Of a stretch of DNA of 64,000 nucleotides, positions 1-8,299 are shown in pieces. The notes beneath the pieces were generated by a model. That model worked only from the letters and a program-made list of their open reading frames with translations, searched no databases and was not told where the DNA came from. The stretch covers positions 186,001-250,000 of the forward strand of contig NZ_JSVC01000005.1 of the NCBI RefSeq assembly GCF_000814475.1, given 5' to 3'. Position 1 is the stretch's first letter. The number at the start of each line of letters is the position of its first letter. This DNA is from Flavihumibacter solisilvae. Lineage in GTDB: Bacteria; Bacteroidota; Bacteroidia; Chitinophagales; Chitinophagaceae. A program made the position numbers and the translations under genes.

Positions 1-1001
1 TTCCTCAACCGCATGCGGCTACCTTTTTTCAATAGTAAATCGTTACTGAATTCCTGTTCCTTTACCAGGTGCGCCGTCAGCCATAATGCGAACCCCGATG
101 CAGTATCGAACTCGCCGCAGATGTGCTTAAAGGCAAGCTGATGCGTCTCATCGCTTAATTGTGAAGCGAAGTTTGAATAATAGTGATCAAAGCGGTTGTC
201 ACCGTTATTTCCCAGCAACACAACATCAAGGTCATTCCAGCTTAACCCGTTCGCGTTGAGCAGCGCCTGCGCCTGTTCACGAACCTGGTGCTCCTGTGGT
301 TCAAATAACAGCTTCATTCCATTCAGCCGCACCATGGCATCTTCTGGCTGTTTCTGCAGAACAAAGAAGAATGTGCCTTCACCTGCAATGCTACCCGGGG
401 TATCAGCCTGCAGAAGTTCAGTCCGGGAGATATTCTCCTTCTTCCAGTAGCCCATCTTTTCCTTGATGACGAAATGTTCGCCAGTGATTTCTTCAAATGA
501 TCCGACAAGTGCGTTCTCCGCTTCGCCATCATGTAAATGCATCATGGCATCCAGAATGGCATGCTCCAGCGAAAATCCGCGGTGAACATAAGTTGTGTTG
601 TAACTGCTGCTGTCATGATGCAGGCCGATCATTCCATTCAGTGCATTGTAAGTCGACTGGATGAATGGTGTAGGGTTCAGCGTACCCTCATTGAACTCCA
701 TTATATTATGGATGAACTTTTCCGTATCACTTAAGCTTCCCTTACCCGTTCCCGTTATAATCGCCTGCGGATGTGTGAGCTTTGCGTCCCTGAGACATTC
801 AATTGCAGCCACCATTCCGATCCGAGTGATCCGGCTCATCCTTCGCAGCTGCATGATCGTAAAGTAATCCTGGTACGCCGGCTGCAGATACGAAAGCGTA
901 TTATTTATCGCATCTGAAAAAACAGCTGGCAGGGAGTTCGCGGCAAACGTATCCTGCGCAGTTACCGCGCGCGATGCTCTTATGTATACCGGGTCAAGCA
1001 T
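1..1001 (-). CDS. Beta-ketoacyl synthase-like protein lacking catalytic residues (chain-length-factor type), 3' end off the window
   Basis: The frame stays open from the ATG at 1001 to the window edge, giving at least 333 residues. The start overlaps the stop of the upstream ketosynthase by 8 bases (ATGCTTGA), so the two are probably translationally coupled. It follows a thiolase/ketosynthase layout, but where the active-site Cys should be it reads HHDSSSYNTTYVHRGFS. Where active enzymes have the KxxTGH motif it reads KHICGEFDTASGFALW. Both the nucleophile and a catalytic His are therefore missing. By analogy with chain-length factors of type II polyketide synthases, it probably pairs with the adjacent active ketosynthase to make an aryl-polyene or related acyl chain; this partner role is inference. 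The C-terminus cannot be judged. Confidence 0.8.
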   Translation of the reverse strand, partial: MLDPVYIRASRAVTAQDTFAANSLPAVFSDAINNTLSYLQPAYQDYFTIMQLRRMSRITRIGMVAAIECLRDAKLTHPQAIITGTGKGSLSDTEKFIHNIMEFNEGTLNPTPFIQSTYNALNGMIGLHHDSSSYNTTYVHRGFSLEHAILDAMMHLHDGEAENALVGSFEEITGEHFVIKEKMGYWKKENISRTELLQADTPGSIAGEGTFFFVLQKQPEDAMVRLNGMKLLFEPQEHQVREQAQALLNANGLSWNDLDVVLLGNNGDNRFDHYYSNFASQLSDETHQLAFKHICGEFDTASGFALWLTAHLVKEQEFSNDLLLKKGSRMRLR

Positions 1002-2202
1002 ATTTACTGAATAACAGACTTGCATTGTTTCCGCCGAAGCCGAACGAATTGCTCAATACGTGATTTACGGGTATCCCCGTTTTTACTTCGGTTACCGGTA
1101 CCAGGTCTAACCCCGGCATCGGGTCATTGAAATGAAGAACCGGGTAAATTTCGCCATGCCGGATACTCATGATTGAAAATACAGCCTCGATCGCTCCCGC
1201 TGCGGCCAGTGTGTGGCCGGTAAATGATTTTGTGGAACTGAATGCCGGCATCTCCTTTCCGAATAATCGTAGCAATGCTGCACCTTCTGCTTCATCGTTG
1301 TTGATCGTGGCAGTACCGTGTGCATTGATCCATGAAATCGAGCCGGTCTCAAGGCCGGCTGCTTCAATTGCTCCCTTCATGGCATGGTAGGCTCCTTCTC
1401 CTTCGGGTGATGGCGCAGTAGGGTGGAAGGCTTCATTGAAATTGCAGTACCCACTCAGTATGGCAAGCGGGGTAGCGCCGGTAATATTTATGCTTTTCTC
1501 ACTTTCCAGTACCAGGTACGCAGCACCTTCACCAAGGTTCAGCCCGTTCCTGTTGGCATCAAATGGTCTGCATGGCTGCTTGTCAATATTCTTCAGACTG
1601 TTGAATCCGTTCAGGGTAAACCGGGTCAGCGTATCTACGCCGCCGCAGATGGCACGGTCGATAATCCCATGCCTGATCAGCCTCGCGCCATACATGATCG
1701 CATTTGCAGAAGAAGAACAGGCGGTACTGATGGTACTTACAAATTGTGTAAAGCCAAAATGCCGGGCAAGCTGCTCCGTGCCGGCCGCACAATCAAGAGC
1801 ATCACCCGCGCCTAAATTATCGCGAATCCCAGGATTGATGAGTGAATCATATACGTCTTCCACGTCACCCATTCCGCCAACCGTGGTGGCATTGATAAAG
1901 CCGGTAAGTGGTGAGGGCTTTCCTGATGGACCAAGGCGGTCACAAAGGGCCTCCTGGATCGCCAGCGCGGCGAGAACAACCAGCCTGCTTTGCTGCAGGT
2001 TTTCCTGTCGATGCAGCAGGGGCAGCATCGCTGTCGTATTAAATGGTACCTCGGCTACCGGCAGCTTGTCAACGAGTGAACTGTTAAGGTATTTCGCATG
2101 CCCGATCCCTGATTTTCGGGCCAGGAGGGCCGACCGGTTTTCTTCTTTCCCTAACCCCAAAGCCGAAACAACACCCATTCCGGTCACATACACCTTGCAC
2201 AT
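994..2202 (-). CDS. Beta-ketoacyl-ACP synthase II (FabF/KS-alpha type)
   Basis: A 402-residue condensing enzyme of normal family length. The catalytic Cys is C162 in STACSSSAN, with H295 in NAHGTATINND and K325/H330 in STKSFTGH, so the Cys-His-His set is complete. It should perform decarboxylative Claisen condensation of malonyl-ACP onto an ACP-bound acyl chain in the cytoplasm. An ACP gene lies 3 bases upstream and a Cys-less homologue overlaps downstream. This ACP-KS-pseudoKS order next to darA/darB points to the flexirubin/aryl-polyene pathway rather than housekeeping fatty acid synthesis. Function in secondary metabolism is inferred from context. Confidence 0.9.
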   Translation of the reverse strand: MCKVYVTGMGVVSALGLGKEENRSALLARKSGIGHAKYLNSSLVDKLPVAEVPFNTTAMLPLLHRQENLQQSRLVVLAALAIQEALCDRLGPSGKPSPLTGFINATTVGGMGDVEDVYDSLINPGIRDNLGAGDALDCAAGTEQLARHFGFTQFVSTISTACSSSANAIMYGARLIRHGIIDRAICGGVDTLTRFTLNGFNSLKNIDKQPCRPFDANRNGLNLGEGAAYLVLESEKSINITGATPLAILSGYCNFNEAFHPTAPSPEGEGAYHAMKGAIEAAGLETGSISWINAHGTATINNDEAEGAALLRLFGKEMPAFSSTKSFTGHTLAAAGAIEAVFSIMSIRHGEIYPVLHFNDPMPGLDLVPVTEVKTGIPVNHVLSNSFGFGGNNASLLFSKYA

Positions 2203-2205
2203 GCC

Positions 2206-2463
2206 TTATTTTTTGCGGTTGGCCTGGATGTACTCCGCCATTACATTAACGGATTCAAACACCTTGCGGCCTTCCCGTGGATCTTCTATTTTGATTCCAT
2301 AGTTACGTTCCAGTAAAACGATCAACTCCAGCGAATCTATACTATCAAGTCCAAGCCCTTCATTAAAAAGTGGGGCGGTATCTTGAATTTCTTCCGGTTT
2401 CATACCCTGCAGGTTCAGTGCATCAATGATCTGCTGCTTTAACGTACGCTTGAATTCTTCCAT
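2206..2463 (-). CDS. Acyl carrier protein
   Basis: An 85-residue protein, the usual ACP length. The phosphopantetheine attachment serine is S41 in the motif GLGLDSIDSLE, followed by the expected acidic helix (LELIVLLERNYGIKIED). It is the first gene of the minus-strand set, 3 bases before the ketosynthase start, and diverges from darA across a gap of about 110 bases that must hold both promoters. It likely carries the growing polyene or acyl chain for the neighbouring ketosynthase pair. Confidence 0.92.
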   Translation of the reverse strand: MEEFKRTLKQQIIDALNLQGMKPEEIQDTAPLFNEGLGLDSIDSLELIVLLERNYGIKIEDPREGRKVFESVNVMAEYIQANRKK

Positions 2464-2574
2464 GAAAGGCGTTTATTTATAAGTTTTCAAAAATAGCTAT
2501 TGGGGTGCCGGTGGCAAAAAAATGTTTCTTTGATTCAAAAGAGCGGAATTAGCTATCTTCATTCGTTATTGAAA
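2464..2574. promoter_or_regulatory. Divergent intergenic region between ACP and darA
   Basis: This gap must carry promoters for both arms of the pigment locus. On the plus strand TTTG (2529-2532) and TATCTTCA (2554-2561) are 21 bases apart and loosely fit the Bacteroidota TTTG / TAnnTTTG pattern. The -7 box has two mismatches and the resulting leader would be very short, so this is only a candidate. No clear operator was seen. Confidence 0.3.
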
Positions 2575-3501
2575 ATGAATATGGCTTTGCGAATTCTTGT
2601 TCTCTATTATTCACAGAGCGGGCAACTTAGATCCATACTGGACAATATCCTGGGACCCGTAGCTGAGAAAGCTGAAATTACCGTGGTACCCTATAAGCCC
2701 GTGAACGATTTCCCATTTCCGTGGACAAGCGAGCAGTTTTTTGACTGCATGCCCGAATGTGTTAAAGAAATCCCGGTCGAACTGCAGCAGTTCCAGATCC
2801 CCGACAAAGACTATGACCTCGTTGTACTCGGATACCAACCCTGGTTTTTATCTCCGTCGATCCCCACAACCAGCTTTCTGCAAAGCGGACAGGCAGGTGT
2901 TCTGGCCGGTAAACCGGTAATTACAGTGGTGGGGTCACGCAACATGTGGTTGCATGCGCAGGAAAAAGTAAAGGCATCTCTGAAATCGATTGGCGCAAAA
3001 CATGTGGGGAATATTGTACTCGCTGATACCAACCACAACCTCATATCACTTTTTACTATCATCCGATGGACATTCACCGGCCGCAAGGAAGCAAAAGGAC
3101 TGTTGCCGGAAGCGGGTGTACAAAGCCGTGATATTGAAGCATCGTCCCGCTTTGGCCCGATTATTTTCGATTCACTGCAGCAGAATAAACTTGACACCCT
3201 ACAGGAAAAACTTCTCGGGGCAGGCGCTGTTGAACTGAAGCCAACACTCATTATTCTCGAAAAAAGGGGGATAACGAACTTCAGGAAATTCGCAACTTAT
3301 ATCCGGCAGAAAGGTGAACGTGGCGATCCGGAAAGGTTGCCGCGTGTAAAACTGTTCAAACGACTATTGTTAACAGGAATTTTTGTATTATCGCCGGTAT
3401 CAGGACTAACTGCAAAACTGGTCAGCGTGTTCAGGAAAAAAACTTTCCGGCAGCAGATCGCTTATTTTAAAGGTACTGACTATCAGCCCGAAGTAATTTA
3501 A
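2575..3501 (+). CDS. darA: Dialkylresorcinol-forming enzyme DarA (flavodoxin-like)
   Basis: A 308-residue protein whose N-terminus (RILVLYYSQSGQL) is a flavodoxin/FMN-reductase-type first strand and phosphate loop. A conserved middle region (VLGYQPWFLSPSIPTTSFL) follows, and the tail is basic and hydrophobic (near residues 255-295) and may touch the membrane. DarA works with DarB to turn two beta-ketoacyl chains into a dialkylresorcinol, DarA being assigned the aromatisation step; that assignment is family knowledge. I chose the ATG at 2575 because upstream codons give a non-conserved extension; the ATG at 2581 is also possible. It is followed 46 bases later by darB, which supports the call. 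Confidence 0.82.
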   Translation: MNMALRILVLYYSQSGQLRSILDNILGPVAEKAEITVVPYKPVNDFPFPWTSEQFFDCMPECVKEIPVELQQFQIPDKDYDLVVLGYQPWFLSPSIPTTSFLQSGQAGVLAGKPVITVVGSRNMWLHAQEKVKASLKSIGAKHVGNIVLADTNHNLISLFTIIRWTFTGRKEAKGLLPEAGVQSRDIEASSRFGPIIFDSLQQNKLDTLQEKLLGAGAVELKPTLIILEKRGITNFRKFATYIRQKGERGDPERLPRVKLFKRLLLTGIFVLSPVSGLTAKLVSVFRKKTFRQQIAYFKGTDYQPEVI

Positions 3502-3547
3502 CCCGGGGTTTATTAATATTGCAGTTGAATTCAAATCAGATATTATT

Positions 3548-4684
3548 ATGGGAGATGTGTTTGTAACAAGGATGTCGAAATTTTTGCCCAATGAACCCGT
3601 TAGCAATGACGATATCGAACTGTACCTTGGAATGGTGGATGGAAAACCCTCAAGAGCAAGAACGAAAATCCTGGGTAATAATAAAATCACTTCACGCTAT
3701 TACGCGATAGATAAAGAAGGGAAAAGCACGCATTCAAATGCACAGCTTGCCGCTAAAGCGATTGAAGGATTACTCGATGAAACTGTGAAAAAAGAAGATA
3801 TTGGGCTGCTAACCTGCGGTACAATGTCGCCTGAACAATTGCTTCCCAGCCATACCGCGATGGTACACGGCGAACTAGGATGCAAGCCCATCGAAATAGC
3901 TTCCATCAGCAGTTCTTGTGCGGCCGGCTTCCAGGCGATGAAATATGCCTATCTCTCCGTGAAAAACGGCGACATCAACAATGCAGTTGCCTGCGCTTCT
4001 GAAAAAGTTTCTACCTGGCTGCGTGGCGAAAAATTCAACCAGGAAGCAGAAAAACTCCGTGAGCTCGATGTAAATCCGATGATAGCATTTGAAAAGGATT
4101 TCATGCGCTGGATGCTGAGTGACGGCGCCGGTGCGGCTCTACTTCAGAATTCGCCCAATAAAGATGGCATCTCGCTTCGCGTAGATTTTATCGATATCAA
4201 ATCATATGCAAATGAACTGCCCTCATGCATGTATTCCGGAGCCCTTCGCAGCCCGGACGGCAGACTTACCGGCTGGCCCGAATTTCAGCCAGAACAGTGG
4301 GGCGATAACAGTATATTTTCCTTCAAGCAGGATACCCGTCTCTTGGGAGTGAAGATCGTTCCCATGGGTGGACTAATGATGAAGGAGGTGTTCGAAAAGC
4401 ATAACCTGACAGTTGAAGGACTTACCTGGTACCTGCCTCACCTTTCTTCGGAATATTTCCGTGAAAGGATTGCAGAAGAGCAGGAAAAGATCGGCCTGTT
4501 GGTTCCGGCGGAAAAATGGTTCACCAACCTGACCCGCGTAGGCAACGTAGGAAGCGTTTCGCCTTACCTGATGCTTGAAGAGCTTTTCAACAGCGGAAGA
4601 CTGAAAAAAGGTGACACCCTGTTGCTTATGATCCCTGAAAGCGCAAGGTTTACCTATATATATGCACACTTTACCGTAGTTTAA
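3548..4684 (+). CDS. darB: Ketosynthase III-type DarB (dialkylresorcinol condensation)
   Basis: A 378-residue FabH-like enzyme. C124 in SSSCAAGFQA is the nucleophile, H298 in WYLPHLSSE and N333 in RVGNVGSVSP complete the Cys-His-Asn triad of KAS III enzymes. The N-terminus (FVTRMSKFLPNEPVSNDDIE) is the pattern I associate with Bacteroidota DarB. The family joins two beta-ketoacyl thioesters into a cyclohexanedione precursor of dialkylresorcinol, the phenolic half of flexirubins. It lies 4 bases before the next gene, so it is probably part of a darA-darB-exporter operon. Confidence 0.88.
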   Translation: MGDVFVTRMSKFLPNEPVSNDDIELYLGMVDGKPSRARTKILGNNKITSRYYAIDKEGKSTHSNAQLAAKAIEGLLDETVKKEDIGLLTCGTMSPEQLLPSHTAMVHGELGCKPIEIASISSSCAAGFQAMKYAYLSVKNGDINNAVACASEKVSTWLRGEKFNQEAEKLRELDVNPMIAFEKDFMRWMLSDGAGAALLQNSPNKDGISLRVDFIDIKSYANELPSCMYSGALRSPDGRLTGWPEFQPEQWGDNSIFSFKQDTRLLGVKIVPMGGLMMKEVFEKHNLTVEGLTWYLPHLSSEYFRERIAEEQEKIGLLVPAEKWFTNLTRVGNVGSVSPYLMLEELFNSGRLKKGDTLLLMIPESARFTYIYAHFTVV

Positions 4685-4688
4685 TGGT

Positions 4689-5096
4689 ATGAAGAAAGAC
4701 GAAGTTCCCCAGGATAAAAAGATCATCCACGGCGAAGACAACAGCCTGGTGAAAGTCCTGTACGTTACCGGGAATGACGGGAAGTATGAGACAACCAAAT
4801 ACGAGGGCTGGGATGCAGAAAACCTGGCAATGAGCCAGGCCTGGGACGACATAGATGAGCGCATCGGGCAAACCAGGCAAAAAGTCCTGGACGGAGAGTT
4901 AAGTCCCGTCGCCTATTATATGGAAAAGAGCCTGATGGATCTTTCTACCCTGGCGCAGTACACGGGATTCTGGAAATTCTTCGTCAAAAAACATCTTCAG
5001 CCGGCTTCTTTTAAAAAGCTCTCTGCAAAAAAATTACAACGATATGCATCAGTTTTCAACATCACTGTCGAAGAACTGACGCACTTTCCCGGATGA
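4689..5096 (+). CDS. Small HTH-like protein of the DAR operon, function unknown
   Basis: A 135-residue soluble protein. Residues about 75-135 resemble a Cro/C1-type helix-turn-helix (LAQYTGFWKFFVKKHL, then LSAKKLQRYASVFNITVEEL). The first 70 residues are charged and contain no family I know. It starts 4 bases after darB, and its stop TGA overlaps the ATG of the next gene (ATGA at 5093-5096), so it is translated with the acyltransferase candidate. It could be a pathway regulator or a structural partner of that enzyme. The HTH likeness is by eye only. Confidence 0.6.
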   Translation: MKKDEVPQDKKIIHGEDNSLVKVLYVTGNDGKYETTKYEGWDAENLAMSQAWDDIDERIGQTRQKVLDGELSPVAYYMEKSLMDLSTLAQYTGFWKFFVKKHLQPASFKKLSAKKLQRYASVFNITVEELTHFPG

Positions 5097-6121
5097 TCCA
5101 AAAGCACCGGTTACCCAGCATGATAATTGAAAATTTTAATCACCAGCAATCTGCCCATTGTGAAAGTGGCGTAACACTAAGTCTGTTGCGTCATTATGGT
5201 ATTGAGTTAACGGAACCACTCGTATTCGGGATTGGTGCAGGTTATTTCTTTGGCCACCTGCCATTTGTTAAGGTGAATGGAGTGCCGGGTACAACTTTCC
5301 GGATCTGGCCGGGTTACATTTTTAAAAGGGTATGCAGCCAACTGGGGGTACAGATGAAAGTACAGTCATTCTCTTCCCCGGAAAAAGGCATGAATGCGCT
5401 GGACGAAGCGCTTGCAGGCAGGCAGCCTGTTGGACTGCAGTCGAGCGTTTACTACCTGAGTTATTTCCCGCCTGCGTTCCGTTTCCATTTCAACGCGCAT
5501 AACCTGATTGCGTTCGGGAAGGACAACGGTGAATATATTATCAGTGATCCGGTAATGGAAGGCGTTACCCGGCTGCCGGCCGGCGAGTTGGAGAAGGCGC
5601 GTTTTGCGAAAGGGTTTCCGGCGCCGAAAGGCAAAATGTATTTCCCGGTAAAGACTTCTGCCGGGCATGACCTGCCAGTGGCGATAAAAAATGGCATGAA
5701 GAAAACCTGTTTTTTTATGCTTAAGTCGCCTCCACCATTTTTTGGTCATAACGGTATTGCCTTCCTCGGAAGGAAAGTGAAAAAATATCCGGAAAAGCTG
5801 GAAAGCAGGAAGGCTTCCCTTTTTATCGGTAACATCATCCGCATGCAGGAAGAGATCGGCACCGGCGGCGGCGGATTCCGGTTCCTGTATGCAGCATTTC
5901 TCCAGGAATCAGCACGTTTGCTCAACAATGAAAAGTTGGTTGTAATGTCGGATGAGATGACCCGGATCGGCGACGAGTGGCGCAACTTCGCTTATTCAGC
6001 TGCAAGAGTAATGAAAGACAGGTCAGGGAACCTTGCCACCTATGGCGAACTGGGAGATATGCTGATCGCCCTTTCGGCGAAAGAGAAGGACTTCTTTACC
6101 CGACTGTCAAAACAGCTATAA
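5093..6121 (+). CDS. BtrH_N-domain protein, candidate acyl transferase for flexirubin ester formation
   Basis: A 342-residue protein. The N-terminal half looks like the butirosin BtrH N-terminal fold, a papain-like transferase that moves an acyl group from an ACP. C23 in SAHCESG, H136 in NAHNLIAFG and D152 in IISDP are in the right order for a Cys-His-Asp triad, and VFGIGAGYFFGHLPF is a typical family stretch. The C-terminal half is helical. The start overlaps the previous stop; an in-frame ATG at 5120 is an alternative. Because flexirubins are esters of an aryl-polyene acid and a dialkylresorcinol, an ACP-dependent acyl transferase here is a good candidate for the ester-forming step. That is inference. 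Confidence 0.75.
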   Translation: MIQKHRLPSMIIENFNHQQSAHCESGVTLSLLRHYGIELTEPLVFGIGAGYFFGHLPFVKVNGVPGTTFRIWPGYIFKRVCSQLGVQMKVQSFSSPEKGMNALDEALAGRQPVGLQSSVYYLSYFPPAFRFHFNAHNLIAFGKDNGEYIISDPVMEGVTRLPAGELEKARFAKGFPAPKGKMYFPVKTSAGHDLPVAIKNGMKKTCFFMLKSPPPFFGHNGIAFLGRKVKKYPEKLESRKASLFIGNIIRMQEEIGTGGGGFRFLYAAFLQESARLLNNEKLVVMSDEMTRIGDEWRNFAYSAARVMKDRSGNLATYGELGDMLIALSAKEKDFFTRLSKQL

Positions 6122-6141
6122 AGCTATTCACGCCACCATCC

Positions 6142-6876
6142 ATGTTAGCCATCAGCAATTTGCACAAAACCTACCGCAAGGCCATTGAGCCTTCGCTTAG
6201 CGGCCTTTCATTCAGCTTTGGTGACAACAGGATTGCAGGCCTGCTCGGCCCTAACGGTGCCGGCAAAACGACAACAATTTCCATTATCTGCGGATTGGTT
6301 AAAGCAGACTCGGGAATGGTAAAGGTGATGGGGATGGAGATTCCCCGCCAGCTCGAAGAGATCAAAAGGATGATTGGAGTAGTGCCCCAGGCAATCGCTT
6401 TGTACCCCACACTGAGTGCAAAAGAAAACTTCATGTATGTTGGCCGCCTTTACGGCCTGGAAAGCAGGAGCCTGAAGAAAAAGATCGAAACCTATCTCGA
6501 GATCTTCGGACTTGAGAAAAGTGGTGACAAGGCCATCAAACATTTTAGTGGGGGAATGAAACGCCGGGCCAACATCATTGCGTCGCTGCTGCATGACCCG
6601 AAGCTGCTCATCCTCGACGAACCTACTGCCGGGGTAGATGTGCAATCGAGGAACATGATTCTCCATTTTCTCCGGCAGTTCAACGCCGAGGGACATTCCA
6701 TAATCTATACTTCACACCTTCTCGAAGAAGCGCAGCAGCTATGCCACGAAGTCGCCATAATTGATCATGGCAGGCTGGTTACCCTGGGTGATCCCCTACA
6801 GCTGATGCGTGAACAGGAGGCATCAAGCCTGGAACAGGTATTTCTTAATCTTACCGGTCATTCTGTACGGGATTGA
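6142..6876 (+). CDS. ABC transporter ATP-binding protein (ABC-2 exporter)
   Basis: A 244-residue ATPase. The Walker A is GPNGAGKTTT, the signature HFSGGMKRR, the Walker B LLILDEPTAGVD, and the H-loop TSHLLEEA. The start at 6142 (MLAISNLHKTY) is chosen because it begins at the first strand of the ABC fold; a longer frame to 5977 would run through the end of the previous gene. It follows that gene by 20 bases and precedes its permease by 1 base. It probably powers export or outer-membrane delivery of the pigment or a lipid precursor. Confidence 0.93.
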   Translation: MLAISNLHKTYRKAIEPSLSGLSFSFGDNRIAGLLGPNGAGKTTTISIICGLVKADSGMVKVMGMEIPRQLEEIKRMIGVVPQAIALYPTLSAKENFMYVGRLYGLESRSLKKKIETYLEIFGLEKSGDKAIKHFSGGMKRRANIIASLLHDPKLLILDEPTAGVDVQSRNMILHFLRQFNAEGHSIIYTSHLLEEAQQLCHEVAIIDHGRLVTLGDPLQLMREQEASSLEQVFLNLTGHSVRD

Positions 6877-6877
6877 T

Positions 6878-8176
6878 ATGAAAAAGATCCTAGCCACTTT
6901 TGTCAACGAACTCCAGCTATTCCGGAAAGATATTACCGGGATGACATTGCTCTTCCTGATGCCATTGGCCCTTACCATTATAATGGCATTGATCCAGGAT
7001 GCTCCTTTCCGGGAATACCAGGATATTACCTTTGAAATTCTCTGGGTAGACCGCGATGGTGGCCGGATGGCATCAAAAATGGGGGAGGGTCTCCAGGAAA
7101 CCGGTCAATTCCGACTGGTGCGCGAAATAAATGGCCGTCAGCTTGAGCGTGGTGAGGCACTGAAACTGGTTCAATCCGGAAAATATAAGATCTGCATCAT
7201 CATACCGGATGGCACAAGTGCGGAAGTGGTGAACAGTGCCAACCAGGTCGCAAACGAATTCGGGAAAACGCTGGGCGCGGCTGGTAAGCTGCCCCAACGG
7301 GCTACCAGGAGTTCAGCCATTGAAATCTATTTTGATCCCGTTACCAAACAGGCTTTGAAGTTGTCGCTGCTCAACGCTATGGATAAGCAGCTGACCAAAG
7401 TGCAGGCCGAAATAATAATGGGAAGGTTGTCAGACCGCATGAAGGGGGAAAGGGGTGACACAACGGCCGCAACCGACACGTTTAACCTGCAGGAGAAAAT
7501 GAAGGCTGTTTCGATCAAGGAAATGCAGACCGTAACCGGCCGTAAGGTGAACATCAATACCAACTCGGTACAACATAACGTGCCTGCATGGGCGATCTTC
7601 GGCCTGTTCTTTATTATCGTTCCCATTTCTGGCAATATGATCCGGGAAAGGGAAGAAGGTAGCCTGACCCGGATAAAGCTGGTACCCGGATCTTACTTTT
7701 CCATCCTCCTGGGTAAAGTGATGTTTTATGTACTGCTGGGAATATTGCAGTTTTATGTAATGCTGCTGGCCGGGCTGTCCATACTTCCTGCTCTCGGCCT
7801 GCCCTCATTGTATATGGGTGAAGCCCCATTATTACTCTTACTCACCACTGGTATAATCGCTTTGACTGCTACCGCCTATGGCATCTGTGTGGGGGCCTTA
7901 TTCAAAACGGGCAATCAGGCGCTGCCCTTCGGTGCCATATCCATTGTTATCCTTTCCGCTATCGGCGGGATCTGGGTACCGGTGGAAATTCTTCCTGCCG
8001 GTCTTCAGCACCTCGCCACGGTATCCCCGCTTTACTGGTCGCTCGATGCCATCAACAGTCTTTTCCTGCGCGGCGGCACTTTGAGTTCCATATTTCCCAA
8101 TCTTACCGTTCTTCTGTCTTTTGCTGCGTTCTTCATTCTTATCGCCGGGTTTATAGAAACATCAAGAAAAGGTTAA
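6878..8176 (+). CDS. ABC-2 type transporter permease
   Basis: A 432-residue membrane protein with the ABC-2 plan: one N-terminal membrane segment (MTLLFLMPLALTIIMAL), a large extracytoplasmic domain of about 200 residues, then five to six C-terminal segments starting near WAIFGLFFIIVPISG. The motif REREEGSLTRIKL after the second membrane segment is typical of drug and lipid ABC-2 permeases. The ATG at 6878 sits one base after the ATPase stop, so the two form one transporter. A gap of 123 bases follows before the ROK gene. Confidence 0.9.
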   Translation: MKKILATFVNELQLFRKDITGMTLLFLMPLALTIIMALIQDAPFREYQDITFEILWVDRDGGRMASKMGEGLQETGQFRLVREINGRQLERGEALKLVQSGKYKICIIIPDGTSAEVVNSANQVANEFGKTLGAAGKLPQRATRSSAIEIYFDPVTKQALKLSLLNAMDKQLTKVQAEIIMGRLSDRMKGERGDTTAATDTFNLQEKMKAVSIKEMQTVTGRKVNINTNSVQHNVPAWAIFGLFFIIVPISGNMIREREEGSLTRIKLVPGSYFSILLGKVMFYVLLGILQFYVMLLAGLSILPALGLPSLYMGEAPLLLLLTTGIIALTATAYGICVGALFKTGNQALPFGAISIVILSAIGGIWVPVEILPAGLQHLATVSPLYWSLDAINSLFLRGGTLSSIFPNLTVLLSFAAFFILIAGFIETSRKG

Positions 8177-8220
8177 GAAATAAACAGGGCATTTCTTGAT
8201 AAGTTTTAAGAAAAAAGGTG

Positions 8221-8248
8221 AAACTTATTCTAAAATTTATGAAAGTTT
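8221..8248. promoter_or_regulatory. Imperfect palindrome upstream of the ROK gene, possible operator
   Basis: AAACTT (8221-8226) is mirrored by AAGTTT (8243-8248) around the AT-rich core TAAAATTTA (8231-8239). The site ends 51 bases before the ROK start. ROK regulators such as NagC and Mlc bind AT-rich palindromes near their own genes, so autoregulation is possible. The symmetry is imperfect. Confidence 0.3.
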
Positions 8249-8299
8249 CTCTATCTTAACATCTTATTTAACAGTTTATCAGAAGATTTCACGATAAGT

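Noticed and set aside
1436-2302. 288-codon plus-strand frame antisense to the ketosynthase
   Set aside because: It covers the active-site region of a clear ketosynthase in the opposite strand; its composition (Ser/Pro/Arg-rich) is that of a shadow frame.
8192-8213. TTTCTT...AAGAAA hairpin after the ABC permease as a terminator
   Set aside because: The stem is short and AT-only, and is followed by A's instead of T's on the plus strand.
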